Assembly (NCBI RefSeq): GCF_900112595.1
Contig: NZ_FOMI01000002.1
Location: 473,879 to 537,878 of the forward strand
Direction: 5' to 3'
Length of the DNA stretch: 64,000 nt
Source of the DNA: Algibacter pectinivorans
GTDB lineage: Bacteria; Bacteroidota; Bacteroidia; Flavobacteriales; Flavobacteriaceae
Shown here: positions 18,350 through 27,754 of the stretch, one piece after another
Numbering within the stretch: position 1 is the first letter of the stretch
How the letters are laid out: each line of letters starts with the position of its first letter
Program-made: the position numbers and the translations under genes
Notes under the pieces: generated by a model
Databases searched by the model: none
What the model saw: the letters and a program-made list of their open reading frames with translations, nothing else
Told to the model about the DNA's origin: nothing

Positions 18350-21136
18350 CTAGAACTTTAAGATATAGTTAACAAGGCCATTGTCGTGCTCTAAACCCAG
18401 TTTTTTTCTTAATCGGTAACGTTTAGTCTCAACACTTTTTACAGAGATATTTAATAAAGGAGCCATTTCTTTTGAAGATAAATTAAGACGTAAGTAGGCA
18501 CAAAAACGTAAATCGTTTGGTGTTAAATCTGGGTGTACTTGTTTAATTTTTTCTAAAAAGTCTTTATCTGCATTGTTAAATGCCTGCTCAAAAAAGGACC
18601 AATCTTTGGAGTCGTTTAAATTGCTTTCTACCAGTTTTATGGCTTCGGCATTATTAGCGTCTTTACTTTTCTTTAATTCTTTTTTTATTTTGTTTAATAC
18701 CCTATTCTTTTTAATAATACTCATGGTAGATATTGCAAGCTCTCTGTTTTTATTCTCAATATCTTGATTTAATTTTTCATTTTTCATTTGCATAATAATT
18801 TGCTTGTTTTTTAACTCTTTGTTTTTAAGCATTTTATTATAATAGTTTTTGTAAATACTATGTGTTAAAATAGCAATGGTTATAAGTAATAAAAGGTATA
18901 TGCACCAAGCTAAATTAGATATGTACCAGGGTTTGTTAATAGTAAATTTATAAGAGGCAATATTACTAGACAGTTTGTTGCCCACTTTTGCTCTTACTTG
19001 AAAATGGTAATCGCCATGCGAGAGGTTTTCGAAACTTATTTCTGCTTTATTGGACCATTCGCTCCATTTATTAATATTTCCATTTAATTTAAATTGGTAC
19101 TCCACATCTACATACTTTTCATATTCTGGAACCGAATAATTGAATGTTAATATGCCGTATTTATAATTAAAATCTCCTGAATCTTGAAGCGATATTTTTG
19201 TTGTTAAATCTTGGTTTATATCGGTGTTTAAAACAGAGTTTAAATGAACAGCATAGTGGTCGCTATATGTTACGTTATCGAGGTTAAGTTTTAAATAACC
19301 ATTGGCGGTTCCTAAAATATAAGTGTTATGTGTAATGTTTTCAATATTTTCAAATCCTAGAGCGCCTCTTCTAAATTTAGAAGGTAAAGGTAAATTTGTT
19401 ATTGTAATGTTATTAGTAAGGTTATCATTGTTTATAAAGCTTAAGTTTTCCTTTGAAAATAACCATAGCCTTTTGTTTAAATCAACTACCATTTTGCCAG
19501 AAATGTAATGGTTTGATAAGGCTAATTTACTTAATGTAGAGTCTTTTTTAAATGTTTGCAAGCTATCATTAAGTTTAAAAACACCACTATTGGACATGTA
19601 TAGCATTTGATCTCTGTATGTTATTAAACTAGAGTTTTTGCCTTTGGGTAAACCTTGTTCTTTAGTAACTTTTATAACTTGGGTTAAGCTGTTGTTTAAT
19701 GTAAGTTTATAGACACCTTTGTATTCATGATTTACCCATATTTGATTAGAGTTGGTAAATTCAAAATATCTAGAAGAATTATTAAAGCCCTTTATTTTAT
19801 TTCTTAGTGTCCAATTGTTGTTGGTCTTTTCTAAGACATAAATACCATCATAATTACCTTGTAGTAGTAAGTTATCTTGGTTAGGCACGTTTTTAAAATT
19901 CCAGACTCCTAAATAATCGCTTATTTTTTCAACCTTGTCTTTATTTACTAAAAATCCACCCAGATGGTGCCCACAAAGTAAATGGTCGTCATTGTAATTA
20001 TATAAACTCCAAACCTGACCAGCAGTACCTTTTATAAATTTAAAACCATCATTTACAGCGCCTAATTTTCTATAAAACAATCCCTGGTTTGTTCCTAAAT
20101 ACAAATAGTCTTTAAATACTTTGGAGGCATAAACGGTTCCTAAAACACCATCATAATCAATAAACGTTTTAATTGGCGAGGTTACATTTATGCAATCTAA
20201 ACCATTGTCTAAGCCAGCCCAAACATTATGGTTACTATCTTCAAATAAAGATAATACCGTATTGTTACTAAGCCCTTTTTTTTGATTTATTATATAATCT
20301 ATTTGGCCATCTTTGGTTATGTGTAAAATGCCTTTAGATATAGTCCCAAGCATATAACTCTTATCACTTAATTGTATAGCGCTAAACACACTTAAATTTT
20401 TTAGAGTATTTAAGGACGGAATGCGCCATGAAATTAATGTATGACCTTCAATTTTATAAAAACCAGATTTTCTGGTTAAAAGAAATAGGTTTTTATTGTT
20501 TTCAAAAACATTAATAACTCTATCGTTTAACGTAATAGCATCATTAACTAATAGTTTTGGTTTGCCGTCTTCAATGGTATATAGGCCTTCGTTATCTACG
20601 TGATAATAGATGCGGTTATCAACTTTAAATATTTTATAAATTAAATTTTTCGAGGTTATTATTTTAAATTCTTCTGTAGTCGTGTTATAAAAATAGATGT
20701 GTTTTCTCCCTTGAAAAGTTACCCATTCCTTGTATTCAATAATATCCCAAATTTGCTCATCAATCAATACATTACTATCCAGTTTTGATACTAATGATGT
20801 GTATTCTAAAACGCCAAAGTTATTTTTTTGCCAAAACCCAAAGTCTGAATAGCAACCCGTATAAACCCTTTCCTTAATAGCGTTTACCGATCTAACTATG
20901 GTATTGTTAGGCGATGGGTATACCGTCCAATTGTTTCCGTTGTACTCAAGTAGTCCTTTATTATTTGCGGCATATATAAAATTGTTGGCGCCTTGAGAAA
21001 CCATCCAGTTTTGGCTATCGGCACTGTAATCTACAGGTGAAAATTTTTGAATGGGTGGTAATTCTTGTCCAATTAACTTAGCGTTCACTAGTAAAACAAT
21101 GAAAAAAGTAAAAGCTATTTTTAAAATAATTTTCAT
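18350..21136 (-). CDS. PUL sensor/regulator: beta-propeller, Y_Y_Y, transmembrane, LuxR-type HTH
   Basis: A 928-residue membrane regulator. A signal peptide (ending near LIGQ) leads into a periplasmic two-component-regulator-type propeller over about residues 25-640. A Y_Y_Y domain follows (YQFKLNGNINKWSEW, about 660-740), then one transmembrane segment (WCIYLLLLITIAIL) and a cytoplasmic coiled coil. A LuxR-type helix-turn-helix occupies about residues 868-928 (LSSKEMAPLLNISVKSVETKRYRLRKKL). There is no histidine kinase or receiver, so one polypeptide would sense a periplasmic oligosaccharide and bind DNA. Its position directly upstream of susC on the same strand makes it the likely PUL activator. 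Residue ranges are approximate. Confidence 0.9.
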   Translation of the reverse strand: MKIILKIAFTFFIVLLVNAKLIGQELPPIQKFSPVDYSADSQNWMVSQGANNFIYAANNKGLLEYNGNNWTVYPSPNNTIVRSVNAIKERVYTGCYSDFGFWQKNNFGVLEYTSLVSKLDSNVLIDEQIWDIIEYKEWVTFQGRKHIYFYNTTTEEFKIITSKNLIYKIFKVDNRIYYHVDNEGLYTIEDGKPKLLVNDAITLNDRVINVFENNKNLFLLTRKSGFYKIEGHTLISWRIPSLNTLKNLSVFSAIQLSDKSYMLGTISKGILHITKDGQIDYIINQKKGLSNNTVLSLFEDSNHNVWAGLDNGLDCINVTSPIKTFIDYDGVLGTVYASKVFKDYLYLGTNQGLFYRKLGAVNDGFKFIKGTAGQVWSLYNYNDDHLLCGHHLGGFLVNKDKVEKISDYLGVWNFKNVPNQDNLLLQGNYDGIYVLEKTNNNWTLRNKIKGFNNSSRYFEFTNSNQIWVNHEYKGVYKLTLNNSLTQVIKVTKEQGLPKGKNSSLITYRDQMLYMSNSGVFKLNDSLQTFKKDSTLSKLALSNHYISGKMVVDLNKRLWLFSKENLSFINNDNLTNNITITNLPLPSKFRRGALGFENIENITHNTYILGTANGYLKLNLDNVTYSDHYAVHLNSVLNTDINQDLTTKISLQDSGDFNYKYGILTFNYSVPEYEKYVDVEYQFKLNGNINKWSEWSNKAEISFENLSHGDYHFQVRAKVGNKLSSNIASYKFTINKPWYISNLAWCIYLLLLITIAILTHSIYKNYYNKMLKNKELKNKQIIMQMKNEKLNQDIENKNRELAISTMSIIKKNRVLNKIKKELKKSKDANNAEAIKLVESNLNDSKDWSFFEQAFNNADKDFLEKIKQVHPDLTPNDLRFCAYLRLNLSSKEMAPLLNISVKSVETKRYRLRKKLGLEHDNGLVNYILKF

Positions 21137-21298
21137 AAAAATTGGTGCTCAAAAACCGAAGTTATATTTTATTGCATGAATACAATTTAAGAAGTTTTAA
21201 ATGTAATCTTAGGCAAACCTTATAATTTTCGAGTATTAATCCTGTTTTTTAGTTGTTATTTTTTTGTAACATTAGTTTAGTAGCTAATAAATTACTAG

Positions 21299-21333
21299 AA
21301 AAAAAGGCTACAACAGTAATGTCATAGCCTTTT
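21299..21333 (-). terminator. Terminator of the tRNA-Leu transcript
   Basis: Minus-strand AAAAGGCTA pairs with TAGCCTTTT around a 14-base loop and is followed by further T residues. It begins immediately after the tRNA 3' end at 21335, as expected for a monocistronic tRNA gene. Confidence 0.75.
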
Positions 21334-21334
21334 G

Positions 21335-21414
21335 TACTCAAGGCGGGAATCGAACCCGCACTCCGAAGAATCGGATTTTGAATCCGACGTGTCTACCAAT
21401 TCCACCACTTGAGC
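21335..21414 (-). tRNA. tRNA-Leu (anticodon CAA)
   Basis: The minus strand folds into a leucine tRNA. The acceptor stem is GCTCAAG with CTTGAGT, the D-arm region is GTGGTGGAATTGGTAGACAC, and the anticodon stem TCGGA/TCCGA holds the loop TTCAAAA with anticodon CAA. A short variable arm precedes the T arm GCGGGTTCGATTCCCGC. CCA is not encoded. It stands alone, with its own promoter and terminator. Confidence 0.95.
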
Positions 21415-21427
21415 AGTAATAGGATCG

Positions 21428-21462
21428 CAAAAATATAGTTTTTTTCGATATTATGCGCAAAA
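21428..21462 (-). promoter_or_regulatory. Promoter of tRNA-Leu
   Basis: On the minus strand TTTTG at 21458-21462 is followed, 22 bases on, by TATTTTTG at 21428-21435. This fits a -33 TTG / -7 TAnnTTTG promoter with normal spacing and puts the transcript start just ahead of the tRNA 5' end at 21414. Confidence 0.65.
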
Positions 21463-21500
21463 ATACTACGCATTATACATTTTAGATAAAAATAAATGCA

Positions 21501-21508
21501 TAAATTTG
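21501..21508 (+). promoter_or_regulatory. Candidate -7 element for prs
   Basis: TAAATTTG fits TAnnTTTG, 54 bases before the prs start. A matching -33 TTG is not evident. Confidence 0.45.
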
Positions 21509-21561
21509 CACCTCGTTAAAAAATAGCTAGTGTTTGCGCACTAAATAACAACACGTTAACT

Positions 21562-22503
21562 ATGCCAATTGTAATTACAGAAGCCAAAATTTTTGCATGT
21601 ACACAAAGTAAAGTTTTAGGCGAAAAAATAGCCAAAGCATTTGGTGCAGAACTGGGTAAGGTTATTACATCTACCTATAGCGATGGCGAGTTTCAACCTT
21701 CTTACGAAGAATCTATTAGAGGAACTCGTATTTTCATTATAGGATCTACCAATCCAGGACCAGAAAACTTAATGGAAATGTTGTTAATGATAGATGCAGC
21801 AAAACGAGCATCGGCAAGACACATAACAGCGGTATTACCGTATTTTGGTTGGGCAAGACAAGACAGAAAAGATAAACCTCGTGTGCCAATTGCAGCAAAA
21901 TTAGTGGCAAAAATGCTAGAAGCCGCAGGAGCAACACGTATTATTACTATGGATTTACATGCAGATCAAATCCAAGGGTTTTTCGAAAAACCAGTAGATC
22001 ATTTATTTGCATCAACCATCTTTTTACCATATTTAAAAAGCCTAAACCTAGATAATTTAACTATTGCATCACCAGATATGGGAGGTTCAAAAAGAGCCTA
22101 TGCCTATTCTAAAGCCTTAAAAAGCGATGTTGTAATATGTTATAAACAACGAGCAAAAGCCAATATCATTTCGCATATGGAGCTTATTGGTAATGTAGAA
22201 GGTAAAAATGTAGTGTTAGTAGACGATATGGTTGATACAGCCGGAACACTAACAAAAGCAGCCGATTTAATGATGGAGCGTGGTGCACTTAGCGTAAGAG
22301 CCATTTGTACACACCCTATTTTATCTGGTAAAGCTTACGATAATATAAACAACTCAAAATTAGAAGAACTTATAGTAACAGACTCTATTCCTGTAAAGCC
22401 TTTAAGCGATAAAGTAAAGGTATTAAGCTGTGCAGATTTATTTGCGCAGGTTATGGATAAAGTACATAACAACCAATCTATAAGTTCAAAATTTGTAATG
22501 TAA
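21562..22503 (+). CDS. prs: Ribose-phosphate pyrophosphokinase
   Basis: PRPP synthetase (313 residues) makes 5-phosphoribosyl 1-pyrophosphate from ribose 5-phosphate and ATP for nucleotide, histidine and NAD synthesis. The sequence shows YFGWARQDRKDKPR, the divalent-cation site DLHADQIQGFF and the PRPP-binding loop VVLVDDMVDTAGTL. Length is standard for class I enzymes. It begins a prs-rplY gene pair. Confidence 0.97.
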   Translation: MPIVITEAKIFACTQSKVLGEKIAKAFGAELGKVITSTYSDGEFQPSYEESIRGTRIFIIGSTNPGPENLMEMLLMIDAAKRASARHITAVLPYFGWARQDRKDKPRVPIAAKLVAKMLEAAGATRIITMDLHADQIQGFFEKPVDHLFASTIFLPYLKSLNLDNLTIASPDMGGSKRAYAYSKALKSDVVICYKQRAKANIISHMELIGNVEGKNVVLVDDMVDTAGTLTKAADLMMERGALSVRAICTHPILSGKAYDNINNSKLEELIVTDSIPVKPLSDKVKVLSCADLFAQVMDKVHNNQSISSKFVM

Positions 22504-22571
22504 AAAGACGCTAAGTAAAAAGCTTAAGCGCATCAAAAAAGAGTATTAATTAATAATTATAAATAAATAAA

Positions 22572-23204
22572 ATGAAATCAATTACAATCAACGGATCTCA
22601 AAGAGAAAGCGTGGGCAAAAAAGCAACAAAAGCCTTACGTAATGCTGGTCAGGTTCCTTGCGTATTATACGGAGGAGACAAGCCAGTGCATTTTTCTGCA
22701 CCAGAACTAGCTTTCTCTAAACTTGTATACACGCCAAATGCGCATACAGTTGTGATTAATTTAGAAGGTGGCGAGGTATTAAATGCAGTACTTCAAGACA
22801 TTCAATTTCATCCATTAACAGACAGAATCTTACACATAGATTTCTATCAGTTGTTTGATGATAAAGAAATAGCTTTAGATATACCAGTACAACTTGTAGG
22901 TAACTCTAGAGGTGTTAAAAACGGTGGTGTATTAAGAAAAAACAACCGTAAATTACGTATTAAAGCTTTACCAGCAAACTTACCAGATTTTATAGAGATC
23001 GACATTACGCCTCTTAAAATTGGAGATAAAGTTGCAGTAGGCGATTTACCAAGTGGAGATTACACATTCCTGCACTCAGACAATACAGTAGTATGTCAAG
23101 TAAGAACATCTAGAACAGCAGTAGCAGACGATGATGAAGAAGAAGTAGAAGCAGGAGATGTACCAGCTACAGAAACTGATGATACAGCTGCAGTACAAGA
23201 ATAA
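22572..23204 (+). CDS. rplY: 50S ribosomal protein L25/general stress protein Ctc
   Basis: A 210-residue long-form L25 (CTC) protein that binds 5S rRNA. The N-terminal L25 domain is clear from [27 protein letters not shown], followed by the TL5 beta domain and a strongly acidic tail ([11 protein letters not shown]). It follows prs by 68 bases and is closed by an intrinsic terminator. Confidence 0.95.
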   Translation: MKSITINGSQRESVGKKATKALRNAGQVPCVLYGGDKPVHFSAPELAFSKLVYTPNAHTVVINLEGGEVLNAVLQDIQFHPLTDRILHIDFYQLFDDKEIALDIPVQLVGNSRGVKNGGVLRKNNRKLRIKALPANLPDFIEIDITPLKIGDKVAVGDLPSGDYTFLHSDNTVVCQVRTSRTAVADDDEEEVEAGDVPATETDDTAAVQE

Positions 23205-23225
23205 ACAAGTATAGCACATTAATAT

Positions 23226-23257
23226 AAAAGCATTCCAATATTTTGGGATGCTTTTTT
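23226..23257 (+). terminator. Terminator of the prs-rplY transcript
   Basis: The AAAAGCATTCC/GGGATGCTTTT stem (one G-T pair) with an 8-base loop runs into a T run, starting about 20 bases after the rplY stop. Confidence 0.85.
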
Positions 23258-23278
23258 GTTTTTACAACATTTTAATTA

Positions 23279-23410
23279 GGGCGCTACCGTACCCTTCGTT
23301 TATGCTCAGGGTAAGCGGTCGGGCTATCCAATACAAGTCCTCGCACCTCCTGCGTCGGGCTGTGGGCTTTCCATTACTATCCCTAGCGCGGGTATACCTG
23401 CTGTGTTTAT
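23279..23410. repeat. Dispersed GC-rich intergenic repeat, copy 1
   Basis: A GC-rich island in AT-rich intergenic DNA. Its core at 23334-23393 matches 37976-38035 at about 51 of 60 positions (CAAGTCCTCGCAC..., then GGCTGTGGGCTTTCCA). It also contains GCTCAGG twice, at 23304 and near 23411. A degenerate third copy lies near 63348-63480. It has no open reading frame. The remaining parts of 23205-23513 show nothing beyond this and the terminator. Confidence 0.8.
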
Positions 23411-23513
23411 GCTCAGGAAGCACTTAATACTTATCTCTAAAATTTTTAACTTTAATAGTTTGGCTAAGTGTTTAATACGTTTATTTGTTTTATAGGTGTG
23501 TTAAAACGTTTTT

Positions 23514-23909
23514 TTAATTCCATTCTACGTTCAGTTTTTCCAATTTCGTATTCAATTCAGTGAGTGATTTCGGGTCAATTATTTGTGTATTGATGGTTAA
23601 TTCTTTTTCGTCAGTTTTTAAGATGTAATCTCCCGCAAACTTTTTAATCCGTTTTATTTCAGTTAAATTTAGTTTTTTTCCGAACGGACTATTCACTTTA
23701 ATAATTCCGTTTTCAATAGTCAAGTATTTATTTTGTTTCTGATAAAAATAGATTGAAAGATACGCTAGTGAAATCACAAGCCAACCATAATCAGTCCAAT
23801 TCATTTTTTCTTTCGTAAAATCAGAAATAAAGAACCAAGCTAACCATATAATTCCTACAATTAAATTAATATTCAGATGTCTTTTTTTATATCGTATTCT
23901 CATTTTCAA
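23514..23909 (-). CDS. Small membrane protein, PH-domain-like, unknown function
   Basis: A 131-residue protein I cannot assign to a named gene. It has a basic N-terminus, two hydrophobic segments (about residues 14-30 and 43-58) and a C-terminal soluble part. That part reads LTIENGIIKVNSPFGKKLNLTEIKRIKKF, resembling bacterial PH-like membrane-associated domains. It is a lone minus-strand gene in a 1 kb region flanked by plus-strand housekeeping genes, beside the GC-rich repeat, which may mark an insertion-prone spot. Confidence 0.7.
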   Translation of the reverse strand: MKMRIRYKKRHLNINLIVGIIWLAWFFISDFTKEKMNWTDYGWLVISLAYLSIYFYQKQNKYLTIENGIIKVNSPFGKKLNLTEIKRIKKFAGDYILKTDEKELTINTQIIDPKSLTELNTKLEKLNVEWN

Positions 23910-24227
23910 ATGTGTTACAACTAGTAATATACGCTCTTATATCACTCATATCCCGTAAATAAATTTGATATAGCAATTTTTGTATTAGCGTTATCTTGTA
24001 AAGATAATTTTTTTTTGGAAGAAAAGGAGTGTTAAAACCCCTTCCTTATAATCGTCGCGTGTAGGTTATCAAAATTATACCAACAAATATTTAGTTTGCT
24101 TTTACCTGTAAGGTTTTCGAATTAAAAGAGGTTTCTAAAAAACATTAAAGCACACTAATTACATAGCACTCAATTTTAAAAAAACCCTTATTTTTGGCAT
24201 GTTTAATGTATTTTAGCTTTTAAAAAT
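23910..24227. other. 318-base intergenic stretch
   Basis: AT-rich DNA without a convincing gene. A TAAATTTG box at 23960 and a weak 7-bp hairpin with a T run (23991-24016) occur close together, but the implied transcript would be only about 40 nt, so I do not call an RNA. Confidence 0.4.
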
Positions 24228-24854
24228 ATGTGGCAATCTTTCTTAAATATATTTAAAAAGATAAATTATATAGAAGAACAAAATCCTATGAAAAAATTTT
24301 TAATCGTTGGTTTAGGCAACATTGGCGAGAAGTACGAAAACACACGGCACAATATCGGGTTTAAAGTGCTCGATCATTTTGCAAATCAAGAAAACCTAAG
24401 CTTCGAAACCCAAAAATTAGGCGATGTTACCACGTATAAATTAAAAGGTAGAACCTTTTTGCTTTTAAAACCAAGTACTTACATGAATTTAAGCGGAAAG
24501 GCCATCCAGTATTGGTTAACAAAAGAAAAAATACCTTTAGAAAACCTACTTGTAATAACAGACGATTTAAACCTGCCCTTTGGAAGCATACGTGTAAAAA
24601 CTAAAGGTAGCGATGGCGGTCATAATGGTTTAAAGGATACACAAAACACCTTAAACACTAATAAGTATAACCGTTTTAGGTTTGGTATAAGCGACGCCTT
24701 TAGTAAAGGCAGGCAAGTAGATTATGTGTTAGGAGAATGGACACCCGAAGAAACAGCAAAACTTAAAGAGCGCCTAGATAAAGCATCAGAAATAATAAAA
24801 TCGTTTGGTTTAGCGGGCATAAATAATACCATGAATACGTTTAATGGTAAATAA
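24228..24854 (+). CDS. pth: Peptidyl-tRNA hydrolase
   Basis: Pth (208 residues, or 187 from the inner Met at 24291) recycles peptidyl-tRNA released from stalled ribosomes. Family motifs are VGLGNIGEKYENTRHNIGF (catalytic His), LKPSTYMNLSG, DDLNLPFG and GSDGGHNGLKD. The start is uncertain. Flavobacterial Pth proteins often carry a short extra N-terminus, but the conserved fold starts at MKKFLIVGLG. A terminator follows directly. Confidence 0.95.
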   Translation: MWQSFLNIFKKINYIEEQNPMKKFLIVGLGNIGEKYENTRHNIGFKVLDHFANQENLSFETQKLGDVTTYKLKGRTFLLLKPSTYMNLSGKAIQYWLTKEKIPLENLLVITDDLNLPFGSIRVKTKGSDGGHNGLKDTQNTLNTNKYNRFRFGISDAFSKGRQVDYVLGEWTPEETAKLKERLDKASEIIKSFGLAGINNTMNTFNGK

Positions 24855-24888
24855 AAAAGGAAGGTTTTTTAAATCTTCCTTTTTTATT
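24853..24888 (+). terminator. Terminator after pth
   Basis: AAAAAAGGAAG pairs with CTTCCTTTTTT around an 11-base loop and overlaps the pth stop. With A and T tracts on both sides it could also serve the convergent protease gene. Confidence 0.75.
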
Positions 24889-24924
24889 TAATAACACCTT
24901 TTAGGTTGGCCTAAAGCGCCTGTA

Positions 24925-27654
24925 TTACTCAATAATTATTTTTTTGGTTGCTTGTTTAATACCATCGGTAATATTTAAAATATACATACCGGCTTGTACG
25001 TTGTTTAATTTTAAAGTTTCTTCAAAGTTGCTGCCACTTGCGTATGTGTTGTTATAAATAACGCGTCCTCTTAAATCTACAAGATTTACTTTAATACTAT
25101 TGGATTCGGCACTATTTAGCTTAATGGTAAACTCACCTTTGTTTGGATTTGGGTAAACCATTAAGTCGTTAAACGTAAAGCTTTTGGTATGCAGCGGCAT
25201 TAATTCTAAGGTGCAAACTTCAATAGACCAACTGTTTAATATTCCTACGTCCGCAGCTCCGGAATCGCCAACTGCTAACAACCAATTTCCATTAGCTAAC
25301 TCACCATTCCATGAGCTGAGCGAAACCGATGGGGATTTCATAGTTAAGCCATCACCTGTAGAGTTACAATCAAATTCAGATCCGTTATCGGCAAATGTAA
25401 CAACTAGGTTAGTGTCTTCATCTTGGCAAGGAGTATAAGATTCTAAAACGGTTATTAAGTTCAATTCCGGGCTTTGCAAACCTAATAAAATATCACCAGG
25501 CCAGTTATGCGATATGTTTACGCTAAGTTTAATTTGCGATACAGTTCCCGTGGCGGGCACATTTACAAATGATACTTCGGTAAAGTCACTTCCATTATCT
25601 GTTATAGTTAGTGGTAAATTAGGATCTGTAGAGTTGTATGTTGTACATGTTTCTACAATGCTATAACCAATAGCAAAATCTTCGGTGTTTATAGCGAAAA
25701 ATATATTGCCCTCAGCCTCAACCATTACTCTACAAAAAGCCGACAATTCATTAGGAACAGTAATATCATAAGATCCATTGTTAGGAACGTTATTGGCTAA
25801 AACCGTATCATAATTTAAGCCACCATCGGTAGATAGTAGTATGTTTACATTAGCTGTATTAACACCATTTCCTGTGGTTCCGGCTACATCCCACGTTATC
25901 GTTTCGGTTGTGCCTGGAGACCAACTAATACCAGTTGTGTTTTGCGAGGTCACTAAAAAAGGTCCAGCGTTTGAGGTGGTGGTAACGGTCATGCCATCGG
26001 TTGCCGTTTGTCCGCCATCTTCAATATTATCTCTTACGGTTAACTGAAAGTTTATAGCTCTATCAACAGCGGCTAATTTCTCCCAGGTTGTAGATCCGGC
26101 ACTAGTTTTTAAATCCTGTAAATTAGGTATGTATCGCGTTGTATTAGTTGTTCCTTCAAAAGAGCGTACTAAAGGACCGGTAGTATTAGTTTCTTGAGGC
26201 AAACCTGCAGCTCCTAAATCGTATTGTTCCCAGGTGTAGGTATGCGATGCTATACCATCGGCATCTGTTGAGGATCCTATTAATTTATAAGGTGTAGAAA
26301 TAGGAATGGTATAATTTGCCCCGGCATTTGCCGTCGGTGCGCTGTTTGTTAGTGTGGTTTCAGTACCACAAGTACTAACACCAGTGGTTATATTATCCCA
26401 AATCATTTGGATGCTTTTTTGATGAAAATAAACATCGCTCTGCGATTGTATATTTTGCGGCGAACATAAGCCCGCATAAGCCATTATTGTGCTACCGCTT
26501 CCAGGTTCGTAGGCATTACTAGCTTCTCGGTTACCAGCACAATTGCTAGTACTACCATTAAATGTGTGTGGTGCTCCAAATTGATGTCCCATTTCATGCG
26601 CTACAAAATCTATATCGTAGGCATCGCCAACTGGTAGCGCCGATCCTGTAATACCCATTGCTTTGCTAGCGGTAACACATGGTGAATTTAAAGAGGCTAA
26701 ACCACCACCGCCAGTGCTAAATGTATGGCCTATATCGTAATTAGCAGTTAGAATAGCATTATCTATTTCAACCTGACTTTCATCTATTAAAAGGTCGGCA
26801 TCGTCATTAGTAAAGTTATCCGAGTCAATAAAAATAAGATCTGTATTATCTACCATAACCATTTTTAAGGCTAAATCCTTTTGAAAAAGTCCGTTAACAC
26901 GAGTCATAGTGGTAACCATAGCTTGTAAAACAGCATTTTTTTTATCCGCTTCAGAATCGGCAGCATTTAATCCTGCGGCTGTCCAATGGTATTCAGAGTA
27001 CTCTACAGTACAAGCTAGGGCTAACCTAAAAGTTCTTAATTTACTATCGTTAGCATTAAGTAATTTTGCACTATGGTTCGTGTCCTTTGCTAGCGTAAAA
27101 TCATCTGGAACATAACACTCAAAACCTTGTTTTAAAGCTGGTAAATCACCTTTGCTATAAGCTATATAGGTGTTGTTTTTAGTGTATGGGTCTAGAAATT
27201 GAGTGCCTTTACCTGTAGATAGTGCCATGGCATGCAAACCTTGTGGTGTAACACTAAAGTTTATTGTAGATGCTGGGTTTTTAATATTTTTACCCACATA
27301 AGTTCTAATTTCTGGATGTTTTTCTTGAAACGCTGGTTCTAAAATAGAAGACTCCTTAATGCTGTATTTATCAAATCCACCTTCACTATTTGGAAATTCA
27401 ATTATTTGATTTTCAGTAATTTTACCCGAGTTTTTTTTTGAAACCAGACTTAACTTAGTTTTAAGTTGGTTTATATCTAATGTATAAATAACCGATTTTC
27501 TAGGTTCGGTTTTTCTGTTTATTTTTTTTCCTGCTAAAGCTTCTTTAGCCGAAACCTGAGACCAAATAGTACTTGTGTTTTGTGCAAAAACAGAAGTCGT
27601 TAAAAAGATGAAAAGTAGTAGGTAAAAACAATTTTTAAGGTAAAAATGTTTCAT
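24925..27654 (-). CDS. Secreted reprolysin-like metalloprotease with P-domain and T9SS tail
   Basis: A 909-residue exported protease. A signal peptide (ending near SVFAQ) and propeptide precede a metzincin domain with the zinc motif HEMGHQFGAPH near residues 352-362. A low-complexity Thr/Asn-rich region with Ig-like features follows. A proprotein-convertase-type P domain covers about residues 690-815 (VSQIKLSVNISHNWPGDI, WNGELANGNWLLAVGD). The C-terminus is a type IX secretion sorting domain (VYPNPNKGEFTIKL and GMYILNIT, about 835-909). It is expected on the cell surface or in the medium, digesting extracellular protein. It has no operon partner. Confidence 0.92.
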   Translation of the reverse strand: MKHFYLKNCFYLLLFIFLTTSVFAQNTSTIWSQVSAKEALAGKKINRKTEPRKSVIYTLDINQLKTKLSLVSKKNSGKITENQIIEFPNSEGGFDKYSIKESSILEPAFQEKHPEIRTYVGKNIKNPASTINFSVTPQGLHAMALSTGKGTQFLDPYTKNNTYIAYSKGDLPALKQGFECYVPDDFTLAKDTNHSAKLLNANDSKLRTFRLALACTVEYSEYHWTAAGLNAADSEADKKNAVLQAMVTTMTRVNGLFQKDLALKMVMVDNTDLIFIDSDNFTNDDADLLIDESQVEIDNAILTANYDIGHTFSTGGGGLASLNSPCVTASKAMGITGSALPVGDAYDIDFVAHEMGHQFGAPHTFNGSTSNCAGNREASNAYEPGSGSTIMAYAGLCSPQNIQSQSDVYFHQKSIQMIWDNITTGVSTCGTETTLTNSAPTANAGANYTIPISTPYKLIGSSTDADGIASHTYTWEQYDLGAAGLPQETNTTGPLVRSFEGTTNTTRYIPNLQDLKTSAGSTTWEKLAAVDRAINFQLTVRDNIEDGGQTATDGMTVTTTSNAGPFLVTSQNTTGISWSPGTTETITWDVAGTTGNGVNTANVNILLSTDGGLNYDTVLANNVPNNGSYDITVPNELSAFCRVMVEAEGNIFFAINTEDFAIGYSIVETCTTYNSTDPNLPLTITDNGSDFTEVSFVNVPATGTVSQIKLSVNISHNWPGDILLGLQSPELNLITVLESYTPCQDEDTNLVVTFADNGSEFDCNSTGDGLTMKSPSVSLSSWNGELANGNWLLAVGDSGAADVGILNSWSIEVCTLELMPLHTKSFTFNDLMVYPNPNKGEFTIKLNSAESNSIKVNLVDLRGRVIYNNTYASGSNFEETLKLNNVQAGMYILNITDGIKQATKKIIIE

Positions 27655-27754
27655 AATAGTTTAAATTAGATTTTTTACGGGATGCTAAAAATAGGCTGTA
27701 AAAGTATCATTTGCAAAAATTTAACTCTCATTTTAAAATAACATATATTTGTTT

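Noticed and set aside
23960..24016. TAAATTTG box followed by a hairpin and T run, resembling a tiny RNA gene
   Set aside because: The implied transcript would be about 40 nt and the stem is only 7 bp of AT-rich sequence; chance is likely in this composition.
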